From NCBI GenBank assembly GCA_963762615.1, contig CAVXLG010000012.1, forward strand, positions 806,001 to 870,000: a stretch of 64,000 nucleotides of DNA, read 5' to 3'. A program made the translations under genes and the position numbers. Origin of the DNA: PALSA-505 sp963762615. Its GTDB lineage: Bacteria > Actinomycetota > Actinomycetes > Streptosporangiales > Streptosporangiaceae. Below the pieces are notes generated by a model. It was not told the origin of the DNA and searched no databases. It saw only the letters and a list, made by a program, of their open reading frames with translations. Positions 1 to 9,475 of the stretch are shown one piece after another. Position 1 is the stretch's first letter, and every line of letters begins with the position of its first letter.

Positions 1-596
1 AGCTGCACCTGAACGCCAAGGGCAACCGCACGGCCCCGGACACGGTGTGGAACGACACCTTCAACAAGGCGGTCATGAGGGCCTTCACGGGAAGCCCGGC
101 CCCGAGCCCGTTCTCCGCCGGCGGGGGCAAGTCGGTCGTCTTTACCCGGCCGTCCTACCAGAACGGTGTTCAGGCCACGGTAGGCAAGGTCCGCGGCGTT
201 CCGGACATCTCGATGAGCGCGTCGTGCAACGGCTCCGTCGTCATCTACCTCAGCCCCGGCGGTGTCCCGGCGGGCTACAACATCGTCTGCGGTACCAGTG
301 AGGCGACCCCGGAGTTCGCCGGCATCGTGGCGCTGACCGCCCAGGTGGCCGGCCACCCGCTCGGGCTGATCAATCCTCTGCTCTACAAGATGCTCGCCGC
401 ACATGACCCGGGCCTGGTGGACGTCACGTCGGGCAATAACACGGTCGCGTTCACCCAGGGCGGCAAGCGGCACACTGTGACCGGCTTCGCGGCTGGGCCC
501 GGATATGACCTGGCCTCGGGCGTCGGCACGCTGAACGCGCCGGACTTCGTGCCCGAGCTGGCCAAGCTGTCGGTGAAGCCCGGGTCCCGGCCGTAG
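1..596 (+). CDS. Sedolisin-type (S53) serine peptidase, C-terminal part
   Basis: The open frame enters from the left edge (codons from base 3), so only the last 197 or so residues are present. The fragment has the sedolisin serine signature around GTSEATPEFAG, where the Ser is the expected nucleophile, preceded by a VPDISMSA stretch and followed by a GYDLASGVGTLNAPDF segment typical of the calcium-binding C-terminus of this family. Family members are secreted acid endopeptidases. The pro-domain and the Glu/Asp catalytic residues would lie outside the window. It runs convergently toward xseB with about 30 bases between stops. The family call is strong; the substrate is unknown. Confidence 0.85.
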   Translation, partial: LHLNAKGNRTAPDTVWNDTFNKAVMRAFTGSPAPSPFSAGGGKSVVFTRPSYQNGVQATVGKVRGVPDISMSASCNGSVVIYLSPGGVPAGYNIVCGTSEATPEFAGIVALTAQVAGHPLGLINPLLYKMLAAHDPGLVDVTSGNNTVAFTQGGKRHTVTGFAAGPGYDLASGVGTLNAPDFVPELAKLSVKPGSRP

Positions 597-628
597 CCGC
601 GGCCCGGCGGCCAACCGCCGCCCCGGCG

Positions 629-884
629 TCAGAAGGGCGCGGGCTCCTCGCCTGACGTCTCGGGCGGCGCGGCCGGGCTGTCCGGCCCGGCCGACCGCTG
701 TGCCATGGCGGTAGCGATCCTGGCCCGGGCCCCCTCCAGCCACTCGGCGCAGATGGCGGCCAACCGCTCGCCGCGCTCCCAGGAGATCCAGCGACTCCTC
801 GAGGGTGAGCCCGCCGGCCTCCAGCCGCTTGACCACCTCGCCCAGCTCGTCGCGTGCCTGCTCATACGAGAGGGTCTGATTCAC
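629..884 (-). pseudogene. xseB: Exodeoxyribonuclease VII small subunit, frameshifted
   Basis: Starting from the GTG at 884, the frame gives a typical XseB N-terminus (SYEQARDELGEVVKRLEAG, then LTLEESLDL). It leaves frame near 780, and the family C-terminal half (WERGERLAAICAEWLEGAR) continues in another frame to the stop at 629. One extra C in the CTGGATCTCCTGGGAG stretch explains the break. Removing it gives a protein of about 84 residues, normal for the family. XseB partners XseA in degrading single-stranded DNA. It is separated from xseA by an acyltransferase gene, whereas the two are normally adjacent. The break may be a sequencing error. Confidence 0.75.
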
Positions 885-998
885 ACGCCCAACTTATGCC
901 ATTCCCGCTACGGCGGCGGGTGGCTTGCTACCCAGGCGAGCCGGGGTGCAAGCACAGCCTGGAAGCCGGTTGTGGTGACGGCGGGTAAGCCATATGAC

Positions 999-1200
999 GG
1001 GAGGGTTGCGCGGTGCGGCGGCCTGCGGTGAGGGCGGGGTTCAGCCGCCCAGGTGGGTGGAGTTGCGCGATGCGGCGGCCTGCGGTGACCGCGGGTTCAG
1101 CCGCGCTGGAGGGTGGGTTGCGCGATGCGGCGGCCTGCGATTACGGCGGGTTGAGCGGTGTGACGGGTGGGTTGCGCGATTTGGCGGGCTGCGATCGCCG
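999..1200. repeat. Degenerate tandem repeat, about 56 bp x 4
   Basis: Four imperfect copies of a GC-rich unit follow each other, each containing a core like TTGCGCGATGCGGCGGCCTG (near 1005, 1062, 1118 and 1167). It lies between xseB and the end of the acyltransferase reading frame and overlaps the last few codons of that frame. No conserved protein is encoded across it in either direction, so I read it as intergenic expansion. Confidence 0.6.
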
Positions 1201-3415
1201 CCCGGCGGCTGGCGGGCCGGCCGCTGCGGAGGCCCTCGCCAGGCTGGCCGCCCGTCGCACAGCGGCGGCTACCATCCGGGCGTATACCTCCGCGCCGGCC
1301 GGCCGGGGATGAACGCCGTCCTCCCAGAGCAGCCTGGTCCTGTTCTCGATGGCGGCGAACCAGTCGGCCAGGATGACGTCACGGTACCGGCTAGCCGCGG
1401 CGGCGAGGACTGCGTTCACCTCTGCCTGCCAGGGCCGGGGCACGAACGTGGTGATGAGCACCAGCATGCGATGCGGACCGGCCGCGGCCCGCAGCGCGCG
1501 GATCTGTGTCATCGTGATGGCCCCGTTGGTGCCGAGGCCGACCACCACGATCGTGCGCAGCTCGCCGCCGCTTGCCAGCCGCTGCACCGCCTCTATGCCC
1601 TGGCTCATCTGGCGGCTGACCTGCGCGTCGATGTAGCTGCCGGGGAGCACAGCCCGCAACTGCGGCGCCGCGGCGAGCATGACCGAATCGCCGATCGCCG
1701 TGACCTGCGGGCCCAGGGGACGCGGCGGCGCCCGGTCGGCGGCACCGGGACGGACGGTCGCCGCCGCGCGCGCGTGACGGCCGGCCGGTCGGCGCCGCGC
1801 CGGCGGGGCCGACCGCGGCCGCGCTGCCGCGGCCCGCCCGCGGGCCGGCCGCGGCCCGGCTTGCGGCACTCACCTGTGAGCCGGCGGCGAGCTGCTGCTG
1901 CAGCGACAGTCCGGACGGGGAGTAGACCATGCCGTACCCCGCGGTGCAGGCGACGGTGAGGGCGGCGAGGGGGATCAGGGCGGGCAGCGCGTGCCGCGGT
2001 GAGCGCCGCGCGACCGCAACCGACCGGGCGAGCGCCGCCCGATGCCGGCCTAGCGTGCGGCGCAGGCCGTCGCGCAGGATGGGTGCCTCGATCCACCGCC
2101 AGGAGGCGGCCGCGAGCGTGATCGTTACCGCGGTCTCGGCCGCCCGGATGCCGGGAGTGCTGGATTGGGACCCCGCTCGCGCCGCGAAAAGCGCGATCAC
2201 CGGCCAGTGCCAGACATAGATGCCGTACGACCGGATGCCGATCCACCGCAGCGGCGCCCAGCCCAGCAACTTGCCGAGCATCCCGGTGCCCGCCGCGGCG
2301 ACGACGACCCCGCCGGCCGCCAGCGCGGCGACGGCGATTCCGCCCAGGTAGATGGCGCCGCCGCTGCCGGAGACGTGCGCCAGCTCCCAGGCGAGGACCG
2401 AGACGCCCGCCAGGCCGGCCAGGTCCAGCCGCCACGCCCCCGCCGCGGACGCGGTGGCGAGCCGGCGCAGGGGCCAGCTGAGCGCCAGCGCCGCACCGAC
2501 GAGCAGGGCGGCAGCACGGGTATCCGTGCCGTAATAGAGGCGGGACGGGTCCTCGCCGGCCGCATAGCCGGCGGCCATGGCCAGGGCGGAGGCGGCAGCG
2601 GCCAGCCAGACGACGGCTGCCCGCGCTCGTCGGCTCCGGCAGGCATACAGGATCACCGTCAGGATGAGCGGCCAGATCAGGTAGAACTGCTCCTCGATGG
2701 CCAGGGACCAGAGGTGCTGCAGCGGCGGGGGCGCCCCGAACGCCGTGAAATAGGACTGGTGCTGCCCGGCCTGCCACCAGTTGCTCGAGTACGTTACCGC
2801 CGCCAGCAGGCCCGGCCGCAGCGTCGCCAGGTGATCAGGCTCGAGCACGGCGACCGCAGCGGTGACGGTGACCAGCATCACCGCCAGGCAGGGCAGCAGC
2901 CGCCGGGCCCGGCGGATCCAGAAGTCGCGCAGGTCAAGCTGCCCGCCGCGATCCCAGGGCGTGGTCAGCAGGTCAGTGATCAGGTATCCGCTGATGACGA
3001 AGAAAACGTCCACTCCGAGGAAGCCGCCGGGCAGTCCGGAGAATCGCTCGTGGAACGCCAGGACCGCGAGCACCGCGACCCCGCGCAGTCCGTCCAGGCC
3101 GCGAGCACGCGCGCGGGGGCGCGGGGAAGCGGGCCGGAGGACCGGGCTGCTGGCGCCGCTCCGCCAGCCCGCCGGCCGTTCTCCGGCGGACCCCCTGCCG
3201 TCCCGCTTTCGGCCGCCGGGGCTGGCGCTGGCCCGGCTGCCGGTTCCGGGGTTGCCGGTTCCGGGGCTGACGGTTCCGGGGTTGCCGGTTCCGGGGCTGA
3301 CGCCGCGGGGGGTTCCGCCGTCCGGCCTCTCCCTCCCCGGCTCCGCAACCGGGGAATGATCGCTCGTGCCGAGCACACGGCCATCTTCGGATCTCTGCGG
3401 CGCGGATTGTGGCAT
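1141..3415 (-). CDS. OafA-type acyltransferase with SGNH domain, frameshifted in linker
   Basis: The N-terminal half (frame ending at 1391) is a multi-pass membrane acyltransferase-3 domain. After a proline-rich cytoplasmic leader come LDGLRGVAVLAVLAFH, the VDVFFVISGYLI motif, an RRARRLLP segment and about ten membrane helices, including LAIEEQFYLIWPL. The C-terminal half is an SGNH hydrolase domain in a different frame (stop at 1141), with block I AIGDSVMLAA, GLGTNG and the DGVHP catalytic Asp-His block. The frames switch in the Ala/Pro/Arg-rich linker between about 1740 and 1880; one extra base would do it. Such proteins O-acetylate cell-surface polysaccharide or peptidoglycan. The gene sits between xseA and xseB on the same strand. 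Whether the break is real is unresolved. Confidence 0.8.
3241..3300. repeat. Perfect 30-bp tandem duplication
   Basis: Bases 3241-3270 and 3271-3300 are identical copies of a unit built from CGGTTCCGGGG. They encode the Gly-Thr-Pro-rich PGTGNPGT repeats in the N-terminal leader of the acyltransferase. Confidence 0.8.
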
Positions 3416-3478
3416 GACACGCCGTGACCGGGCAGGTGAGCGGCGTTCACCCGCGTCAGGGGATCAGCCGGTTCCGGG

Positions 3479-4696
3479 TCAGCGCGCCGGTCCGGGTGCC
3501 TCCGCGGTGACGGCGAGCTGGTCCTCGGCGAACCTGACCGTGAGCTTCGCCCCGTCCCTGACCTCAGCCGCGGACCGCACCACGCTGGTGTCCGCCTGCT
3601 GGACGATCGCGTACCCGCGGCGCAGTGTCCCCGCGGGGGAGAGCGAGAGCAGCCGGGCCCGGGTGTGCGCAAGGTCGCGGTCAGCGTGATCAACATGACC
3701 GGAAACGGCACGCCTGGCCCGTTCGGCCAAGGCTTGTATCTTCTCTTCGAGCCGGTCCAGCTCGCGTGCCGGACGGGCGAGGACCGGCCGGGACACCGCC
3801 GCGGCCAGCCAGGCCCGCTCGCGGTCGAGCTGTCCGGCCAGGGAGCGCCGCGCGCGTCCGCGGAGCTGATCGACCAGAGCGAGCTGCTCCGCGACGTCGG
3901 GTACCACGCGCTTGGCAGCGTCGGTGGGCGTGGAGGCGCGGACATCGGCCACGAAATCCAGGAGCGGGCTGTCCTGCTCGTGCCCGATCGCGCTGACCAC
4001 CGGCGTCCGGCAGGCCGCGACAGCGCGGACGAGTTCCTCGTCCGAGAACGGCAGCAGATCCTCTACCGAGCCGCCGCCCCGGGTGATGATGATCACGTCC
4101 ACGTCCGGGTCGTGGTCGAGCCGCCGGAGCGCGTCGATGATCTCCGGCACGGCCTGGCTACCCTGGACCGACGCCTGCTCGACGCGGAACCGCACGGCCG
4201 GCCATCGGCTGGCCGCGGTGCGGCGCACGTCCCGCTCGGCGGCGGAGTCGCGTCCGCAGATCAGCCCGATCACGCGCGGCAGGAAGGGCGGCCGACGCTT
4301 GCGTTCGGCGGCGAACAGGCCCTCGGCAGCCAGCGCCTTGCGCAGCCGTTCCAGCCGGGCCAGCAGTTCGCCTATCCCCACCTGCCTGATCTCGATGGCG
4401 GTGAGCGCGAACGAGCCGCGCGTCGTATTGAAGTCCGGCTTCGCCCAGACCACCACCCGGGCGCCCGGCCCCGGTGCCGGATCGGTCGCGTCGAAGACCG
4501 TCCGGGCGCAGATGACGCGGGCCGATACGGCCGCGAGCGGATCGCGGAGGGTCAGGAATACCGTGCCGCCTCGCCTGCTGAGCTCGGCGATCTGTCCCTC
4601 GACCCAGATCCGGCCCAGCCGGGTGATCCAGTCGCCGACCAGCCGGAGCATCGTGCGCACCGGCACCGGCGACTCCGCGGAGGTGTCAAGAGGCAT
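3479..4696 (-). CDS. xseA: Exodeoxyribonuclease VII large subunit
   Basis: A protein of 405 residues starting at the ATG of MPLDTSAESP; the open frame extends further up to 4855, but only the downstream part resembles the family. The OB-fold N-domain (RIWVEGQIAELSRRGG, residues about 30-130) is followed by the exonuclease VII catalytic region (PRVIGLICGRDSAAERD; DVIIITRGGGSVEDLLPFSDE; TPVVSAIGHEQDSPLLD) and a long helical coil. It is the catalytic and DNA-binding subunit of the nuclease that degrades single-stranded DNA from both ends. The acyltransferase follows 63 bp downstream on the same strand. It is divergent from ispH. Confidence 0.93.
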   Translation of the reverse strand: MPLDTSAESPVPVRTMLRLVGDWITRLGRIWVEGQIAELSRRGGTVFLTLRDPLAAVSARVICARTVFDATDPAPGPGARVVVWAKPDFNTTRGSFALTAIEIRQVGIGELLARLERLRKALAAEGLFAAERKRRPPFLPRVIGLICGRDSAAERDVRRTAASRWPAVRFRVEQASVQGSQAVPEIIDALRRLDHDPDVDVIIITRGGGSVEDLLPFSDEELVRAVAACRTPVVSAIGHEQDSPLLDFVADVRASTPTDAAKRVVPDVAEQLALVDQLRGRARRSLAGQLDRERAWLAAAVSRPVLARPARELDRLEEKIQALAERARRAVSGHVDHADRDLAHTRARLLSLSPAGTLRRGYAIVQQADTSVVRSAAEVRDGAKLTVRFAEDQLAVTAEAPGPAR

Positions 4697-4954
4697 GCCG
4701 CCGCCCGTCCGGTGCCGGGCGGCCGGATGCCACGTCAGCCCGCTGTGCTGTCCGCGTCTTCGGCCCCCTCCAACTCGGCGGAACTCGGCGATTCTGCGTT
4801 CGAACATGGTTATCACAGTCGCCCCGCCCGCGCCGTTCCGGGCCGGCGGCAGCACGCCTGACGCGACCGCGGCGCCATCCGGGCCGCCAAGAGCTGGCCG
4901 CGCCGGTGAACGCCGGGCCGACGGCGCAGGTCGCCGACCTCATACCATGGGGGC

Positions 4955-5917
4955 ATGGCCTCTACTGGACGACGTGTCTTGCTCGCCAGGCCCCGCGGAT
5001 ACTGCGCCGGGGTCGACCGCGCCGTTCAGGCTGTGGAGAAGGCGCTGGACCGGTACGGCCCTCCCATCTATGTCCGCAAGCAGATCGTGCATAACACGCA
5101 CGTCGTCCGCGCGCTGGAGCAGCGGGGAGCCGTCTTCGTGGACGAGACGGACGAGGTGCCCGACCAGGCGGCCATCGTGTTCTCCGCGCACGGCGTGGCC
5201 CCGCAAGTCCGGCAGGAGGCCGCTGACCGCGGCCTGAATACGATCGACGCGACGTGCCCGCTGGTCACCAAGGTGCACAGCGAGGCCAGGCGGTTCGCCG
5301 CGCAGGACTACGACATCTTGCTGATCGGCCACCAGGGGCACGAGGAGGTCGAGGGCACCACCGGCGAGGCGCCCGCGCACATCCACCTGGTGGACGGGCC
5401 CGCCGACGTGGCCAAGGTCCAGGTACGCGATCCGGCCAAGGTCGTCTGGCTGTCCCAGACCACGCTGTCGGTGGACGAGACCAACGAGACGGTGGCCGCG
5501 CTGCGGGAACGTTTCCCGCTGATGATCGACCCGCCCAGTGACGACATCTGCTACGCGACCCAGAACAGGCAGGCCGCGGTCAAGCGGATCGCCCGCGAGT
5601 GCGACGTGGTCATGGTGGTCGGCTCGGAGAACTCGTCCAATTCGGTTCGCCTCGTCGAGGTGGCGGTGGATTCCGGGGCAGGCGCCGCCTACCTGGTGGA
5701 CGACGGTTCGGCCATTCAGCAGGACTGGCTGGAGGGCGCGGGCTGCGTCGGCGTCACGAGCGGCGCCTCGGTGCCGGAGAATCTCGTGGCCGGCGTGCTG
5801 GACCGGCTGGCCGAGATCGGCTTCGGCACCGTCGAGGAGGTCGAGGCCGTCGAGGAGAACATGGTGTTCGCGCTGCCCAGGGAACTGCGCGAGCGCCCGG
5901 GAGCACGCTCAGGCTAG
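4955..5917 (+). CDS. ispH: 4-hydroxy-3-methylbut-2-enyl diphosphate reductase
   Basis: A full-length protein of 320 residues. It has the three cysteines that hold the iron-sulfur cluster: Cys17 in GYCAGVDRAV, Cys101 in DATCPLVTKVH and Cys199 in DDICYATQNRQ. The conserved EVEGTTGE and SENSSNSVRLVE segments are also present. It catalyses the last step of the methylerythritol phosphate pathway, reducing HMB-PP to IPP and DMAPP. It is divergent from xseA, as in many actinomycetes. The start ATG is supported by a full N-terminal match. Confidence 0.95.
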   Translation: MASTGRRVLLARPRGYCAGVDRAVQAVEKALDRYGPPIYVRKQIVHNTHVVRALEQRGAVFVDETDEVPDQAAIVFSAHGVAPQVRQEAADRGLNTIDATCPLVTKVHSEARRFAAQDYDILLIGHQGHEEVEGTTGEAPAHIHLVDGPADVAKVQVRDPAKVVWLSQTTLSVDETNETVAALRERFPLMIDPPSDDICYATQNRQAAVKRIARECDVVMVVGSENSSNSVRLVEVAVDSGAGAAYLVDDGSAIQQDWLEGAGCVGVTSGASVPENLVAGVLDRLAEIGFGTVEEVEAVEENMVFALPRELRERPGARSG

Positions 5918-6216
5918 CGATTGGTTCTCCCGAACGTCGCATGACGCCGTCACCGGCAGCGTGCGAGCCTGCTCGGGGCCGGACCAGGACCGGGTGATCG
6001 GCGGTCAGCCGCCTCGCCGGTCACGGCAATGACACGACCCGGCGAGGGAATGACCGGTGGACGGGAACGACTGGCTGGCCAGGCGGGTCGAGCTCGTGGC
6101 CATCGGCGCGCGGCCGAACCCGGGGTCTTTCAGTCGGCTCGGCCGGGTCCGCCGCCACGTCTAGCCCCGTGTACGGCCGGCCGGCGCGGCACGGTCCCGC
6201 GTGAGATAGTCCTGGC
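5918..6216. other. Intergenic stretch with no supported gene
   Basis: About 300 bases between ispH and the next plus-strand gene. Short frames on both strands show no family resemblance, and I see no convincing hairpin. The last 60 bases probably hold the promoter of the downstream gene. Confidence 0.5.
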
Positions 6217-6972
6217 ATGACGATCTTCGATGACCTCGAGGCCGAGCAGCAGCGGCTGCAGGACATCCTGGGTGCGCTGGACGAGAATCAGTGGGGATCG
6301 CCATCGGCGGCTGCGGGCTGGACGATCGCAGATGTCGTACTTCACCTGGCCCAGTCCGAGGAAGCGGTGGCCGCCAGCCTCGCCGGCTCCGGCCTGGTCG
6401 GCGGCTCAGCAGGCACAGGGCCGATAAACCGCCCGGCAGGCAGCACCGTGGACGAGGTGGCCGAGCGGGCCGTGCGCGCCGAGCGGGCCGCGGGCGGCCA
6501 GGTCCTGCAGCGGTGGCACCAGGCCCGGGCCGCCGCCATGGCCGCGCTGCGCGCGGCCGATCCGCAGCAGCAGTCGCCCTGGGTGGATGCACCGCTGAAG
6601 CCGGCCACGCTGGCCACCACCCGGCTGGCCGAGAACTGGGCGCACGGCCTGGACATCACCGGCCCGCTCGGCATCGGCTTCCCGGACACCGAACGGCTGC
6701 GCCACGTCGCGTGGCTGGCGCACCGCACGCTGCCCTATGCCTTCGCCGGGGCAGGCCAGCCGCCCGCAGCAGTGTGCTGCGAGCTGACTGCGCCGGACGG
6801 CAGGACGCACTGGCGGTACGGGCCGCCAGACGCCGACTCGGTCATCACCGGCCCGGCCGGAGCGTTCTGCCGGGTCGCCGTCCGGCGTCTGCCCGCCGGC
6901 CAGTCCGGGCTGCGCGTCACCGGCCCGAACGCCGCCGCCGCGCTCCGCCTGCTGCGTACCTACGCTGCCTGA
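6217..6972 (+). CDS. TIGR03084-like mycothiol-dependent/DinB-type metal-binding protein
   Basis: A protein of 251 residues. The N-terminal DinB-like four-helix bundle has the usual GWTIADVVLHLAQSE (metal-ligand His in the second helix) and a later LAENWAHGLDI segment holding another His ligand. The C-terminal part is a small alpha/beta domain with an SCP2-like pattern (WRYGPPDADSVITGPAGAFCRV). Relatives in actinomycetes are maleylpyruvate-isomerase-like, mycothiol-dependent enzymes of mostly unknown substrate. It is convergent with the DUF6542 gene, with stops 12 bp apart. The family is clear; the exact reaction is not. Confidence 0.8.
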   Translation: MTIFDDLEAEQQRLQDILGALDENQWGSPSAAAGWTIADVVLHLAQSEEAVAASLAGSGLVGGSAGTGPINRPAGSTVDEVAERAVRAERAAGGQVLQRWHQARAAAMAALRAADPQQQSPWVDAPLKPATLATTRLAENWAHGLDITGPLGIGFPDTERLRHVAWLAHRTLPYAFAGAGQPPAAVCCELTAPDGRTHWRYGPPDADSVITGPAGAFCRVAVRRLPAGQSGLRVTGPNAAAALRLLRTYAA

Positions 6973-6983
6973 CCAGGCGGCCG

Positions 6984-7649
6984 CTACGTCCACGGCTTTC
7001 CGGACGCCGCGTCCTGCGACCGCTCGAATGCGGACCCGTGCAGCTCCTTGCTCAGTGCGGTGACGTTCCCCCGCAATCCGCGGGAGAACGCGATGACCAG
7101 GCTCAGCGCCGTGCCGCCGAGCAGCCACGGCGCGCAGTTGGCCAGGGTGATCAGGATGCCCGCGGCAAGAGAGAGCAGGCCGCCCGGCGACGTCAGCGCC
7201 TTATCGCAGATCACTGCCACGAGGAACAGGGCGGGAGGGCTGACGGCGACGGTAAGCAGATCGCTGCGCTGCGTCAGGACGGCCGCGAGAACGCTGGCGG
7301 CGACGAATGTTCCGCCGGTCAGCGGGCCCCAGCCCAGCCGGTCGGAGGCCAGGAGGCCCAGGAAGCAGAGCAGGAAAATCCCGAGCATCGCACCGCGCCC
7401 GGTCAGCCGGAGCCCGGGCGCCTGGGCCGCCGCCGCGGTACGCGGCCGGCCGCTGCTCCCGCCCGCGCGGCTCCCCCCGGTCCGTGCATCCGGGCGGTAA
7501 CCACCCGTGCTCCGTGCCGGGCGGCTCCCTGCGGCACTGCCGGCCGGATGACTGTCTTCGTCCGGGCCGTCGGGCCCGGACGGGCGAGCCGGGCGGGGTC
7601 GCTGGCCCGCGGGCGGACCGACCGGTGCCTGCCTTGTCCGCTCGTACAC
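6984..7649 (-). CDS. DUF6542 membrane protein
   Basis: A protein of 221 residues (GTG start). The N-terminal 90 residues are disordered and rich in Arg, Pro and Gly. The C-terminal part has about four membrane helices (GAMLGIFLLCFLGLLASD; GGTFVAASVLAAVLTQ; VSPPALFLVAVICDK; LITLANCAPWLLGGTALSLVIA). This matches the actinobacterial DUF6542 family, often found near ychF or exonuclease VII genes, as here. The function is unknown. Confidence 0.7.
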   Translation of the reverse strand: MYERTRQAPVGPPAGQRPRPARPSGPDGPDEDSHPAGSAAGSRPARSTGGYRPDARTGGSRAGGSSGRPRTAAAAQAPGLRLTGRGAMLGIFLLCFLGLLASDRLGWGPLTGGTFVAASVLAAVLTQRSDLLTVAVSPPALFLVAVICDKALTSPGGLLSLAAGILITLANCAPWLLGGTALSLVIAFSRGLRGNVTALSKELHGSAFERSQDAASGKPWT

Positions 7650-7820
7650 CGTTGCCCGTCACCATCCCTTCGCATCCGCCAGCCGGGCCAGCCCCGGCGT
7701 GGCGCCGCTAGGGAACCCGAATGTCACCAGAGCCTACGTCTCCGGCCTTCCCGGCAAGCCCATTGTCCCTCCTGACCGCGTGTCGTGGCGGCCGCCGATC
7801 GCGCGCGATTCAGAGCGGGC

Positions 7821-9218
7821 TCAGCTTCCGGCCGCGTGCCGCGCCAAGGTACCCGCGGGATCCTGCGGCGCCGCGGTCAGCAGGGCCGGAGGGGCGGCGA
7901 CCAGCTCGGGACCGTCCTGGCCGGAGTCGGCGACCAGTTCAGGCGCGGACAGCGCGCGAGTTGTCTCCTCCACCGGCTGCGGTGGCTCAAGTTCGGACTC
8001 GACCACGCCGAGCTGATTCAGCCGCCGGGCGCTGACGAGGACCCTGCTCTCCAGCGAGCCGACCGCCTTGTTATACGTGGACACGGCGTTGGTGATGGCG
8101 TGGCCGAGGTGATCCATGTGCCTGCCCAGCCCGGCGATCCGGTCATACAGTTCCCGGCCGAGATTGAATACCTCCCGCGCGTTCTCCGACAGCGCCTCCT
8201 GCTGCCAGGCATACTGCGCGGTGCGCAGCATGGTGACCAGCGTCGTGGGGGTGGCGATGTGCACCCTCTTGGCCAGCGCGTGCTCGAGCAGGCCGGGGTC
8301 ACGCTCGAGCGCGGGCGCGAGGAAGGCTTCGCCGGGAATGAACAGGACCGCGAACTCCGGTGCCGGGCTCAGGGCGGTCCAGTACGATTTGGCGGAGAGC
8401 CGGTCGACGTGCTCGCGCAGGTGCCGGGCATGCGCGCCCAGCCGGGCATCCCGGACCGTCTCGTCCGTTGCCTCTGCGGCCTCCAGGTAAGCGGCGAGCG
8501 AGACCTTGGAGTCCACCACGATGTTCTTGCCGCCGGCCAGCCGGACCACCAGGTCCGGGCGCTGGGCCCCGTCGTCGGTGGCGACGCTGACCTGCTCGTC
8601 GAAGTCGCACCTGGCGCTCATCCCGGCCAGCTCGACCACGCGCCTGAGCTGCATCTCCCCCCACCGGCCGCGCACCTCGGGACGTCGCAGCGCGGTGACC
8701 AGGGCCTGCGTCTGGGCGAGCAGCTGCTCCGAGCTCTGCCTGGCGATGGTCACCTGCTCGGTGAGGGCGGCGTGCGACCTGCTCCGCGCCGCGTCGGAGT
8801 CACGCAGTTGCTGTTCGACCCGGCTGAGGGTTTCCCTGAGCGGGCTGACCAGGTGCTCGACCGCGGTGCGGCGCTTCTCGAGTTCGCCCGCCGCATTCGC
8901 GTTGGCGGTCTGCAGGCGACCCTCCGCGATCTCCAGGAAGCGCGCAGTGCTCGCGTCGAGCGCCTGCGCAGACAAGGCCTGGAACCGCTCGGCCAGCTGC
9001 CCTTCGACCAGCGCTGCCCTCTCCTGCGCCGAACGCTCGACCATGGCTGACCGTTCCTCGGCCGCCCGGGCGCGCTGATCCGCGGCGCTGGCCCGGACGG
9101 TCAGGTCGGTGAGCGAAGCGGCCTGCCGGCCGCGGGCTACCAGGAAACCGATCGCGGCCCCGAGGATGAAACCGATCGCGAGCCCGGCAAACAACGTGAT
9201 CGCGTTCATGCTGGCCAT
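7821..9218 (-). CDS. rmuC: DNA recombination protein RmuC homologue
   Basis: A protein of about 466 residues from the ATG at 9218 (or 9209). The open frame reaches 9449, but the membrane anchor (AITLFAGLAIGFILGAAIGF) starts right after these Met codons. The anchor is followed by a long coiled coil (residues 25-170) and the RmuC nuclease-like domain with RPEVRGRWGEMQLRRVVELAGM, a VDSKVSLAAYLEA motif and IPGEAFLAPAL. RmuC limits sequence inversions at short inverted repeats and carries a PD-(D/E)XK-like core. It is divergent from ychF. Confidence 0.9.
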   Translation of the reverse strand: MASMNAITLFAGLAIGFILGAAIGFLVARGRQAASLTDLTVRASAADQRARAAEERSAMVERSAQERAALVEGQLAERFQALSAQALDASTARFLEIAEGRLQTANANAAGELEKRRTAVEHLVSPLRETLSRVEQQLRDSDAARSRSHAALTEQVTIARQSSEQLLAQTQALVTALRRPEVRGRWGEMQLRRVVELAGMSARCDFDEQVSVATDDGAQRPDLVVRLAGGKNIVVDSKVSLAAYLEAAEATDETVRDARLGAHARHLREHVDRLSAKSYWTALSPAPEFAVLFIPGEAFLAPALERDPGLLEHALAKRVHIATPTTLVTMLRTAQYAWQQEALSENAREVFNLGRELYDRIAGLGRHMDHLGHAITNAVSTYNKAVGSLESRVLVSARRLNQLGVVESELEPPQPVEETTRALSAPELVADSGQDGPELVAAPPALLTAAPQDPAGTLARHAAGS

Positions 9219-9475
9219 GCTCGCAGCCCGCGGTGACAGTTCCGGCCCGACACGCGGGGCGACCCGAATCCCGTCCCGGCAAGGCGCGGCGACGGCACCG
9301 CCGCCCCGCCAGGCCAGGGTGCCGGCGATGACGTCCTGGCCTGGAAGCGCTGGCCGGTGAAGCCGGAGCGCCGCGCGCGCCGTGATCGCCGTGCCGCTCC
9401 GGCTCGGCTGACGGCCTTGCACCCGCGCCGCCGAGGCGGGCCTGCTCACCCTGGCCAGCCTCTAGACTCGCCCGG

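Noticed and set aside
2165..3427. 420-codon plus-strand frame opposite the acyltransferase
   Set aside because: Composition of a chance frame; the opposite strand has clear acyltransferase motifs and membrane helices.
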